Below are positions 25,343 through 34,883 of a stretch of 64,000 nucleotides of DNA, in pieces. Under the pieces are notes generated by a model, which saw only the letters and a program-made list of their open reading frames with translations, searched no databases and was not told where the DNA came from. Positions within the stretch are counted from its first letter, which is position 1, and every line of letters begins with the position of its first letter. This DNA is from Microbacterium proteolyticum (GTDB lineage Bacteria; Actinomycetota; Actinomycetes; Actinomycetales; Microbacteriaceae), in assembly GCF_029639405.1 (NCBI RefSeq), contig NZ_CP121274.1, forward strand, positions 1,488,001 through 1,552,000, in the 5' to 3' direction. The position numbers and the translations under genes were made by a program.

Positions 25343-25360
25343 GGATGTTGGCAGTGTCAA
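25343..25360. promoter_or_regulatory. TetR operator-like site 2, overlapping the TetR start
   Basis: GGATGTTGGCAGTGTCAA then C: dyad GTTGGCAGTGTCAAC with GTTG/CAAC arms. It covers both candidate start codons of the TetR gene (ATG 25345, GTG 25354), which fits autorepression. Confidence 0.6.
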
Positions 25361-25938
25361 CTTCTGCGCGCTCGTACCACCACGGCGACCTGAGGACCCG
25401 GCTCCTCGACGTCGCCGAGGAGCTCCTCGAGGAGGGTGGTGTCGGTGCACTGAGCCTTCGCGAGGTGGCCCGGCGCGCGGACGTGTCCCACAACGCGCCC
25501 TATCGCCATTTCGCCAGCAAGGATGAGCTGCTCGCGGCTCTGGCCGCCTCCGGGTTCGACGGGCTCGCGGCATCCCGCGCCGACATCTCGGACCCGCGGA
25601 ACGCTCTCGTCGAGAGCGGCCTCGCCTACGTGCGGTTCGCGCTCGAGCACCGCGCGCTCTTCCGCCTCATGTTCTCCGGGGCGGCCGGCGGTGAGAGCGG
25701 CGAGTCCGTCGCGAGCGAGGCCTCAGCCGCCGCGATGATGCGCGGTGCCTTCGGTGACGACACACCGGGTGACGCGCTCATCAGTTCGTGGTCGTTCGTA
25801 CACGGCCTGGCAGGGCTCCTCCTCGACGATCAGGTGCCCGCCGGCTTGAGAGTCGGACGCGACGACGAGACGCTCGCCCGCGACGTCCTGACGCTCACCG
25901 CGCGCGCGCTCGACGCCGGCCTCGCCGACACGCCCTAG
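25354..25938 (+). CDS. TetR-family transcriptional regulator
   Basis: 194 residues. N-terminal HTH (LSLREVARRADVSHNAPYRH) with the YHHGDLR opening of TetR proteins that carry a WHG-type ligand domain at the C-terminus. Binds DNA as a dimer; the ligand is unknown. I prefer GTG 25354, nine nt after ggaaggg; ATG 25345 is in frame but nearly touches that site. Its stop shares the palindrome CTAG with the convergent YkoE-like gene (4-bp overlap). Likely controls itself and the divergent SDR gene. Confidence 0.88.
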   Translation: MSTSARSYHHGDLRTRLLDVAEELLEEGGVGALSLREVARRADVSHNAPYRHFASKDELLAALAASGFDGLAASRADISDPRNALVESGLAYVRFALEHRALFRLMFSGAAGGESGESVASEASAAAMMRGAFGDDTPGDALISSWSFVHGLAGLLLDDQVPAGLRVGRDDETLARDVLTLTARALDAGLADTP

Positions 25939-26516
25939 CGTCGCGACAGCCCGCGCGCGACGCCGGCTCCGCGCAGTCCCGACCCGATCGCGAGACCGAC
26001 GGCCGTCCAGACGACCGGACCGAGCACGCCGATCACGAGATAGGTGATCCGGGCCCACGGGGCCAGCGCGCCGATGTCGGCGGCGAACCACACCGCCGCG
26101 GCCACGAGCACCCCGATGATCACGGCCGACACGAAGAAGCGGGCCGCGGCCCACACGCGGTAGCGGGTGAGGGCGGCGACGGCCTCCTGGATGCCGCCGA
26201 AGAGGATCGCGGTCCCGAGGAAGCGGAAGGTCCACTGCGGAGCCATGGCGCTCGCCACCAGCGCCGCGAGCACGTGGGTCAGCAGCGCCACCCACGCCCG
26301 GCGGACGACCTGCTGGGCGATGATCCCCGGCAGGACGTGCGACCCGAGCACGAGACCGTACGCCCAGGGCGCGGCGGCCAGCACGACGAGCGTCAGCCAG
26401 CCCGCGGCACCGCCCAGGATCCCCGTGCCCACGCCGATCGCCGCGCAGACGAGGAGGACGCGGGTGGACAGACGGGATGCCGACGACACGGGGTCAGCGT
26501 ATCGGGACCGCGGCAT
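25935..26516 (-). CDS. ECF transporter S component, YkoE-like
   Basis: 193 residues, about six helices; the pattern GSHVLPGIIAQQVVRRAWVA and RFLGTAILFGGIQEAV fits YkoE-type substrate-binding subunits, which take up thiamine precursors (hydroxymethylpyrimidine) or thiamine. Its energising partners could be the EcfT/double-ATPase genes at 18393-20896, 5 kb away. The start at 26516 lacks a clear ribosome site; a GTG about 24 nt inside is an alternative. It overlaps the TetR stop by 4 bp. Confidence 0.75.
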   Translation of the reverse strand: MPRSRYADPVSSASRLSTRVLLVCAAIGVGTGILGGAAGWLTLVVLAAAPWAYGLVLGSHVLPGIIAQQVVRRAWVALLTHVLAALVASAMAPQWTFRFLGTAILFGGIQEAVAALTRYRVWAAARFFVSAVIIGVLVAAAVWFAADIGALAPWARITYLVIGVLGPVVWTAVGLAIGSGLRGAGVARGLSRR

Positions 26517-26547
26517 CCGGTTACCGGACGGAGTCCAAAAGAAACCG

Positions 26548-26576
26548 TTGGTGATGAATTCGCCGTGAGTTATGTT
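26548..26576 (+). promoter_or_regulatory. Promoter of the secreted subtilase gene
   Basis: TTGGTG (26548-26553), 17-bp spacer, TATGTT (26571-26576); about 60 bp upstream of the ATG. The region is AT-richer than its surroundings. Confidence 0.6.
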
Positions 26577-26640
26577 TGTGCGACGCGCGCCGAAGAAGTC
26601 GCGCACATCGCTCAATTCATCCCCCCGTTTGGAGCGCACT

Positions 26641-29600
26641 ATGGGTCGTACCCTGCGTTCGGCCGCGGCCATCGCATTGGCCGGGCTTTTCACCGCTGCC
26701 GGAGTCACCTCCGCGCAGGCCGCCGTCGTGGGCGAGGGGGTGACCCCTCCCACACCCATCGAATCCGCCACCGGGCGGTACATCGTCGTCCTCGACGAAG
26801 CGCCCGTCGCCACCTATGACGGCGGCGAAGCGGGCTTGCGCGCGACGAAGTCCGACGATGCCCGCCTCGACACCGGTTCGGATGCCGTCCGCGAGTACTC
26901 GGCCTTCCTCGAGCAGCGCCAGCAGGACGTCGCTGACGAAGCCGGGGTGGATGCCGACTACTCGTACACGCTCGCCGTCAACGGCTTCAGCGCGGCGATG
27001 GACCCGAACCAGGCCGCGAAGCTCGCCGCCACGAAGGGCGTGCAGAAGGTCGTCCCCGACGAGATCCGCCACCCGGCGGCCGTCCCCTCGACCGAGTTCC
27101 TCGGGCTCGAGGGCGACGGCGGCGTGTGGCAGCAGGTCGGCGGAGTCGACGCGGCGGGCGAGGGTGTCGTGGTCGGTGTCGTCGACACCGGCATCGCGCC
27201 CGAGAACCCGTCGTTCGCGGGCGACCCGCTCGGCACGACGCCCGGCGATCAGCCGTACCTCGACGGCAACGACGTCGTCTACCGCAAGGCCGACGGCACC
27301 GACTTCCGGTCGCCGCGCGTCGCCACGGGCGACGGCTGGTCGGTCGACGACTACTCCACGAAGCTCGTCGGCGCGCGCTACTTCGACCAGGGTGCCGCCG
27401 CGACCGGCTTCACCTTCGAGGCCGACTACCGCTCCCCGCGCGACGGCGACGCGCACGGCTCGCACACCGCGAGCACGGCCGCCGGCAACAACGGCGTCGA
27501 GGCCAGCGTCGAGGGCATCGACTTCGGTGCCATCTCGGGCGTGGCCCCGGCCGCGAAGGTCGCCGCGTACAAGGCCTGCTACTCCGGTCCCGACCCGCTC
27601 GTCACCACCGACGACGTCTGCGCGCTGAGCGACCTGCTCGGCGCCATCAACGCCGCGGTCGCCGACGGCGTCGACGTGATCAACTACTCCATCGGCGGCG
27701 GGGCGGCCACCACCACCCTCGCCCTCGAGGACGCGGCGTTCTTCAACGCCGCCGCCGCGGGCATCTTCGTCGCCGTCTCGGCCGGCAACTCCGGCCCCGA
27801 CGCCTCGACCGCCGACCACGCCTCGCCCTGGTACACCACGGTCGCGGCTTCCACGATCCCGACCTACGAGGGCACCGTGAAGCTCCCGAACGGCTTCCAG
27901 GCCGCGGGTGCCTCGGTCTCCGTCCGGGCGGGTGAGGACGTGACGGGACCGGTGGTCTACGCCGGCGACATCGCGGCATCCGGAGCGGATCCGGCGAACG
28001 CCGCCCTGTGCCTCCTCGGATCGCTCGACGCGGCGCAGGCCGCCGGCAAGATCGTCGTGTGCGACCGCGGGCAGAACGCGCGCATCGAGAAGTCGCAGGC
28101 CGTGAAGGAGGCGGGCGGGATCGGCATGATCCTCGTCAACGTCACCCCCGCGTCGGTCGACAACGACTTCCACTCCGTGCCGACCGTGCACATCGACGCG
28201 CGCTACCGCGACGACCTCCTCGCCTACGTGCGGGGGAACGCGGATGCCACGGCGACCCTCGTGGGCGAGAACGTCACGGGAGTCGAGACGCCGACGCCGC
28301 AGGTCGCCGGCTTCTCCAGCCGCGGACCGATGCTCGCCGACGGCAGCGACGTGCTCAAGCCCGACATCTCGGCGCCCGGCGTGGCGATCCTCGCCGCCGC
28401 CGCGAACGCCGAGGGTGCGGCTCCCACGTTCGAGTTCCTCTCGGGCACGTCCATGTCCTCGCCGCACATCGCCGGTCTCGCCGCCCTGTACCTGGGTGAG
28501 CGGCCGCTGGCCACGCCCGCCGAGGTGAAGTCCGCCATGATGACCACGGCGTACGACACCGTCGACGTCGAGGGCGCTCCCGCGCAGGATCCGTTCGCGC
28601 AGGGTGCGGGTCACGTCGACCCGACGAAGTACTTCGACCCGGGTCTGCTGTACCTCAACGGTCCCGCCGACTGGGCGGCGTTCCTGCAGGGCAAGGGCCT
28701 CGAGGACTTCGGCGTCGAGCCGATCGACGGCAGCGACCTGAACCTGGCATCCATCTCCATCGGATCCCTGGCCAAGCCGCAGACCGTCACGCGCACCGTG
28801 ACCTCCACGCAGGCGGGCACGTTCGAGGCATCCATCGACGTCCCCGGACTGGATGCCACGGTCGAGCCGTCCACGCTGACCTTCGGCGCGGCGGGCGAGA
28901 CGCAGACCTTCACGGTCACGTTCTCCCGCACCACCGCGGCAGCCGAGCAGTGGACGACGGGCTTCCTCACGTGGACCAGCGGCGACACCCAGGTGCGCTC
29001 GCCGATCGCGGTGCGGCCGACGACCGCCGAGGCTCCGGCCGAGGTCGCGGGCACCGGGCTGTCGGGTTCGACGGGCGTGGAGATCCTCCCCGGCGTGAGC
29101 GGCGACCTGCCGCTGACGGTGTCGGGTCTCTCGGCCGTCACCCTGCTGACCGATCCCGACAACCCGGTCGACGGACACTCCGGCGACCAGGACTCGGGTG
29201 ACGCGGACGGCTACGTCCGGTGGATCGTGGACGTGCCCGAGGGGACGACCCTCTCGCGCTTCGACCTCGACTCCTCCGACGACACCGGCAGCGACCTCGA
29301 CCTGTTCGTGTCGCGCGTGGTGAGCCCGGACGACCTCCGGTACTACGAGCGGTTCACCTCGGCGACCGGCTCGGCGGACGAGCGGGTCTCGCTGCCGAAC
29401 CCGACCCCCGGCACCTACCTCGTCGAGGCGAACATCTACTCGTTCACGGCGCCGTTCACGTGGGACATGACCTACGCGAACGTCCAGCCCGGCGGCGAGG
29501 GGCAGCTCACGGCCACGCCGAATCCGATCCCCGCCGAGCAGGGAGTGGCGACGACCTACGACCTGTCGTGGCAGGGACTGCAGCCGCAGACCCGGTACCT

Positions 29601-30213
29601 CGGGGTCGTGCAGTACGGCGAATCCAACGTGCAGACGGTGCTGACGGTCGACTCGGGTCAGGCGGCCCCCGTCAACGTCGACGCTCCGACGATCTCGGGC
29701 ACGCCGAAGCTCGGCCGCACCCTGACGGCGACCGCCGGCACCTGGGACCCGGCCGAGGTCACCACGACGTTCCAGTGGCTGCGCGGCGGCGAGCCGATCG
29801 AGGGCGCGACCTTGTCGACGTACCGCGTGAAGCGCGACGACGTCGGTGCGGTGCTCTCGGTGCGGGTGACCGCGACCGACGCCGGTACCGGGCTCACCGG
29901 CACCGCGGACAGCGCGGGCGTGCCCGTCGTGGCCTCGTCGCGGACGACCGTGACGGTGAGCCCGTGGGTCGGCCGCACGAGCGACACCTACACCCTGACC
30001 GTCAAGGTCCGCCCCTCGGGTGGTCCTGCGGCGACCGGTGAGGTGACGGTGACCGTCGCCGGGAAGCCGTACACGGCGACCCTCGAGGACGGCCGTGCCA
30101 CGATCACGCTCGACCCGCAGACGCGGGGCCTGCGCATCGTGACCGCGGAGTACGAGGGCAGTGACACCGTCTCGGCCTCGGAGGCGTACAGCGCGTTCAT
30201 CGTGCTGCGCTGA
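26641..30213 (+). CDS. Large secreted subtilisin-like serine protease (S8)
   Basis: 1190 residues. Signal peptide 1-28 (AQA cleavage). An I9-type inhibitor propeptide (YIVVLDEAPVATYDG onward) is followed by the S8 catalytic domain with Asp182 in VVDTG, His272 in HGSHTAS and Ser604 in SGTSMSSPH. A PA domain (around 440-560) is inserted before the Ser, as in lactocepin-like proteases. The C-terminal part has an Fn3-like domain, a pre-peptidase-type beta domain and Ig-like repeats; no sortase motif, so it is secreted or held by these domains. ATG 26641 has ggag six nt upstream. Confidence 0.93.
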   Translation: MGRTLRSAAAIALAGLFTAAGVTSAQAAVVGEGVTPPTPIESATGRYIVVLDEAPVATYDGGEAGLRATKSDDARLDTGSDAVREYSAFLEQRQQDVADEAGVDADYSYTLAVNGFSAAMDPNQAAKLAATKGVQKVVPDEIRHPAAVPSTEFLGLEGDGGVWQQVGGVDAAGEGVVVGVVDTGIAPENPSFAGDPLGTTPGDQPYLDGNDVVYRKADGTDFRSPRVATGDGWSVDDYSTKLVGARYFDQGAAATGFTFEADYRSPRDGDAHGSHTASTAAGNNGVEASVEGIDFGAISGVAPAAKVAAYKACYSGPDPLVTTDDVCALSDLLGAINAAVADGVDVINYSIGGGAATTTLALEDAAFFNAAAAGIFVAVSAGNSGPDASTADHASPWYTTVAASTIPTYEGTVKLPNGFQAAGASVSVRAGEDVTGPVVYAGDIAASGADPANAALCLLGSLDAAQAAGKIVVCDRGQNARIEKSQAVKEAGGIGMILVNVTPASVDNDFHSVPTVHIDARYRDDLLAYVRGNADATATLVGENVTGVETPTPQVAGFSSRGPMLADGSDVLKPDISAPGVAILAAAANAEGAAPTFEFLSGTSMSSPHIAGLAALYLGERPLATPAEVKSAMMTTAYDTVDVEGAPAQDPFAQGAGHVDPTKYFDPGLLYLNGPADWAAFLQGKGLEDFGVEPIDGSDLNLASISIGSLAKPQTVTRTVTSTQAGTFEASIDVPGLDATVEPSTLTFGAAGETQTFTVTFSRTTAAAEQWTTGFLTWTSGDTQVRSPIAVRPTTAEAPAEVAGTGLSGSTGVEILPGVSGDLPLTVSGLSAVTLLTDPDNPVDGHSGDQDSGDADGYVRWIVDVPEGTTLSRFDLDSSDDTGSDLDLFVSRVVSPDDLRYYERFTSATGSADERVSLPNPTPGTYLVEANIYSFTAPFTWDMTYANVQPGGEGQLTATPNPIPAEQGVATTYDLSWQGLQPQTRYLGVVQYGESNVQTVLTVDSGQAAPVNVDAPTISGTPKLGRTLTATAGTWDPAEVTTTFQWLRGGEPIEGATLSTYRVKRDDVGAVLSVRVTATDAGTGLTGTADSAGVPVVASSRTTVTVSPWVGRTSDTYTLTVKVRPSGGPAATGEVTVTVAGKPYTATLEDGRATITLDPQTRGLRIVTAEYEGSDTVSASEAYSAFIVLR

Positions 30214-30223
30214 TCCTCACGCC

Positions 30224-30259
30224 GACGCGGCGTCCGGGCTCCGGCTCGGGCGCCGCGTC
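30224..30259 (+). terminator. Hairpin after the subtilase gene
   Basis: 9-bp stem gacgcggcg / cgccgcgtc with an 18-nt GC-rich loop, 11 bp after the stop. No T run. Confidence 0.5.
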
Positions 30260-30323
30260 CGCGTTCGCGTTCGGGGTGTGCGTTCGCGTCCGGGCCGGGT
30301 GTTCGCCCCCGCCCCAGGTTGAG

Positions 30324-30372
30324 TGTCCAAGACACGCGGATGCCGGGCCGGGCCGTCCGCGTGTCCTGGACA
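30324..30372. repeat. Long intergenic palindrome
   Basis: 17-bp inverted repeat with one mismatch (tgtccaagacacgcgga / tccgcgtgtcctggaca) and a 15-nt loop, between the convergent subtilase and pirin genes. It could be a bidirectional terminator, but each arm is itself a GTGTC-type palindrome, which suggests a dispersed repeat or protein-binding site. Confidence 0.6.
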
Positions 30373-30394
30373 GTGAAGCCCCGCCCGACGCGCG

Positions 30395-31417
30395 CTACAC
30401 CCGGCGGCGGCGCGGCGTGAGCCGCACGGCGGGGAGCGGCGGGGCGGGGATGCGCTCGGGACCGTGGTCGACGACGGTGCCGAAGCGCGGAGCACCGGCC
30501 TCCCAGGCCTCGCGGGCCGCGGCGATCTCGTCGTGCGAACGACCCACGAAGTTCCACCACATCACGATGTCCGCTTCGAACGGCTCACCGCCGAGCAGAA
30601 AGACGCGGGCGCCCTCGGCGGACACCAGTTCCACGTGGTCGCGGCCCGTGCCGAGGTAGAGCAGACGCGATCCGTCGACGGATGCCGTGGCCTCCGCGGT
30701 CGCGAGAGGAGTGGTGCGGCGTGCGGCGTCCGCGTCGACGGCATCCACCCCCGTCTGCGCCTCGGCGGAACCGATCATGCCGTAGAGGGCATATTCCCAT
30801 CGGGTGTCGAGGGGCACGCGGACCGGGATGCCGGCGGGCAGCCGGAGCTCCGCTCCCACGATGGCGGTGTGGACGGTGGCGGGGGACGAGACTCCCCCGA
30901 GCGAGCCCATCACGACGATGGCGTCCGCACCCTCGCCGAGATCCAGGACCGGGAGGTTCTCGTGCCGCTCGAACGCCGGTCCGCCGTGACGGCGGGACTC
31001 CGGCAGAGCCACCCAGAGCTGGAGTGCGTCGAGGGGAATGGGGTCGTCGCCGACCGAGTATTCCGAGTGCGCGATGCCGTCGCCGCTGGTCATCAGGTTC
31101 AGAGCGCCGGGGCGGACGACGACGTCGCTGCCCACGGCATCCCGGTGGCGCACCTCGCCGACGATCGGCCAGGTCACGGTCTGGAGGCCGATGTGGGGGT
31201 GCGGCTCGACCCGCATCAGGGTCTCCTGCGGTCCGAACCGGTCGAGGAAGCACCACGCCCCCACCATCGGCAGCGCACGATGCGGAAGGGTGCGGTGCAC
31301 CTCCATGTTGCGGACGCCCCCGAGCGGGACCTCCCGGGCCTCGACCACGAGGGCGCGCGGTCCGTCGCAGTCGACCGGGCCCTCGGATGCCGGTGGCGCG
31401 ACGTCGAGTCGGGTCAT
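30395..31417 (-). CDS. Pirin family protein
   Basis: 340 residues, bicupin. Iron-site motifs HPHIGLQTVTWPI and SGDGIAHSEYS in the N-terminal cupin domain; a second cupin-like half holds a C-terminal extension with WWNFVGRSHDEI. Pirins bind iron; some have quercetinase activity and others are redox-dependent cofactors. ATG 31417 overlaps the GNAT stop (ATGA). Longer open frame upstream is a shadow of that gene. Confidence 0.88.
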   Translation of the reverse strand: MTRLDVAPPASEGPVDCDGPRALVVEAREVPLGGVRNMEVHRTLPHRALPMVGAWCFLDRFGPQETLMRVEPHPHIGLQTVTWPIVGEVRHRDAVGSDVVVRPGALNLMTSGDGIAHSEYSVGDDPIPLDALQLWVALPESRRHGGPAFERHENLPVLDLGEGADAIVVMGSLGGVSSPATVHTAIVGAELRLPAGIPVRVPLDTRWEYALYGMIGSAEAQTGVDAVDADAARRTTPLATAEATASVDGSRLLYLGTGRDHVELVSAEGARVFLLGGEPFEADIVMWWNFVGRSHDEIAAAREAWEAGAPRFGTVVDHGPERIPAPPLPAVRLTPRRRRV

Positions 31418-31752
31418 GCCGGCTCGCCGGGATCCGCCGAGTCGGCCGCGTCTTCCTCGCGGGGCCACTCGATGACGAGGCCGGGGACGTCGTGCTCGCG
31501 AAGGTAGTGCGCGACGAACGGGCACGTGGGCACGATCGTGTCGCCGCGACGGGCGAGATCCGCCAGCGCTTCGCTGGCGAGCGTCGAACCCAGGCCCTTG
31601 CCCTTGAACGAGGAGTCGATCTCGGTGTGGGGGAGGACCACGCGTCCCTCACCGGCCGGACGGAACTGCAGCACCCCGCCCAGTTCGCCGTCCACGTGCA
31701 CTTCGTATCGGCGCGCCTCGTCGTTGCGGGTCACGGTCACTGCGTCGGTCAT
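31414..31752 (-). CDS. Small GNAT N-acetyltransferase (YjdJ/NATD1-like)
   Basis: 112 residues, a minimal GNAT fold. The acetyl-CoA loop is SFKGKGLGSTLA; the ligand motif TEIDSSF precedes it and VPTCPFVAHYLREH follows, as in the short YjdJ group. Substrate unknown. ATG 31752 has ggagg four nt upstream. Its stop overlaps the pirin start, so the two form an operon; a Glu/Asp-rich tail ends the protein. Confidence 0.85.
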   Translation of the reverse strand: MTDAVTVTRNDEARRYEVHVDGELGGVLQFRPAGEGRVVLPHTEIDSSFKGKGLGSTLASEALADLARRGDTIVPTCPFVAHYLREHDVPGLVIEWPREEDAADSADPGEPA

Positions 31753-31874
31753 GTCGCCTCCGGTCGTCGGTACTGCCCTCAACGTTCGCAGGGCGAGCCC
31801 TGTTCCGCCATCCCCGGTGCCGCGCGGCACGCTGTGCAAGCGCCGGTGGGCGTTCGTGGTTCGGGGTTGGTGGT

Positions 31875-32390
31875 TCAGCCGCGCGCGCGGTGCCGGCGCA
31901 CGGCGGCGCGGTTCGCGCAGCGCACCGAGCAGTAGCGCTGACGGCCGTTGCGGGTGACGTCGACGACGACGCGGTCGCAGGGGGCGGCGCCGCATCGGCC
32001 CAGGCGGTGGGTGCCGCGGGTGACGAGGTGCAGCGCGGTGCCCACCGAGATCACCGCCGCCAGCACTCGGGGGAGCGAGTCGTCGGTGTCGCGGTAGTGG
32101 AGGTGCCAGCCCTCGCCGTCGTGGTCGGTGAGCCGCGGATACGCCGCCGCCCCGGCCATCTCGAGGTTGAGCAGCGCCGCGCGCGCCGCGGGGTCGGGCT
32201 CATCGACGACCCGCAGCCACCGGTCGATCACGTCGCGCGTGCGCGGGTGGTCGTCGGATGCCACCGGGAACGCCATCGTCATGCCGAGCTCGCGCGTGCG
32301 CTCCTCGATGCCCGCGCGGTCGGCGGGCCAGTCGTTCGCGAGCGACGCCGCGAGCAGCACGGCGTACTCCCCGTAAGGGTTGAGATGCAT
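31875..32390 (-). CDS. CGNR zinc-finger / ABATE-domain protein
   Basis: 171 residues. N-terminal ABATE-like domain (LVNEYAVLL-type opening, here YGEYAVLLAASLANDW) and C-terminal zinc finger CGAAPC...YCSVRCANRAAVRRHR with four Cys. CGNR proteins are thought to be DNA-binding regulators. ATG 32390 has no ribosome site but lies 6 nt after TGTAAT, so probably leaderless. Divergent from the small CxxC gene across 25 bp. Confidence 0.82.
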   Translation of the reverse strand: MHLNPYGEYAVLLAASLANDWPADRAGIEERTRELGMTMAFPVASDDHPRTRDVIDRWLRVVDEPDPAARAALLNLEMAGAAAYPRLTDHDGEGWHLHYRDTDDSLPRVLAAVISVGTALHLVTRGTHRLGRCGAAPCDRVVVDVTRNGRQRYCSVRCANRAAVRRHRARG

Positions 32391-32415
32391 AACTGCATTA
32401 CAGCACGCTGGCCTC

Positions 32416-32604
32416 ATGACCGCCGTCGACACCCTCGCCCCGCCCGTCGCCCCCGTCCACGAACACGCGTGGATCACCGACTCGGTGCACGCGACGAGCG
32501 AAGGGCGGGTGCGGTACGTCCGCTGCGTCGGCTGCTCCGCGCGACGTGTCGAGCTCGAGGCATCCGACCTCCCGCCGACGCCGCTGACCCGCGCGTTGCA
32601 GTGA
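32416..32604 (+). CDS. Small CxxC protein, possible zinc-ribbon
   Basis: 62 residues. The core is HEHAWITDSVHATSEGRVRY followed by RCVGC, which with the His residues could bind one zinc. No family recognised. Only 25 bp separates it from the divergent CGNR gene, so regulation by that protein is plausible. No ribosome site; CACGCT lies 6 nt before the ATG. Confidence 0.55.
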   Translation: MTAVDTLAPPVAPVHEHAWITDSVHATSEGRVRYVRCVGCSARRVELEASDLPPTPLTRALQ

Positions 32605-32691
32605 TCCTCCACACCCCCGATTCCTCACGATTCCTCCCCCGAACAGAGCGCTCGCCGGATGCGTGTCCGTGCCCGGGGTTACCGTGGTGGA

Positions 32692-34731
<2,040 letters not shown>

Positions 34732-34819
34732 CGCGCTCGGCACGCTCCCAGGATGTTGACGCCCCACAACCAACCGACCCGGCGTCGCGCGAGCGCATTG
34801 TGGCCACCTCACACAATGT

Positions 34820-34848
34820 TTGATCGGCTGTTGTGGGACTCCTACCGT
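34820..34848 (+). promoter_or_regulatory. Promoter of the acyl-CoA oxidase-like gene
   Basis: TTGATC (34820-34825), 17-bp spacer, TACCGT (34843-34848), about 36 bp before the ATG. The spacer holds GTTGTGGG, which is an 8-bp inverted repeat of CCCACAAC at 34763-34770; this could be an operator. Confidence 0.65.
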
Positions 34849-34883
34849 GGAGGCATCCCTTTGCAACGTCGAAAGGTGCCGAA

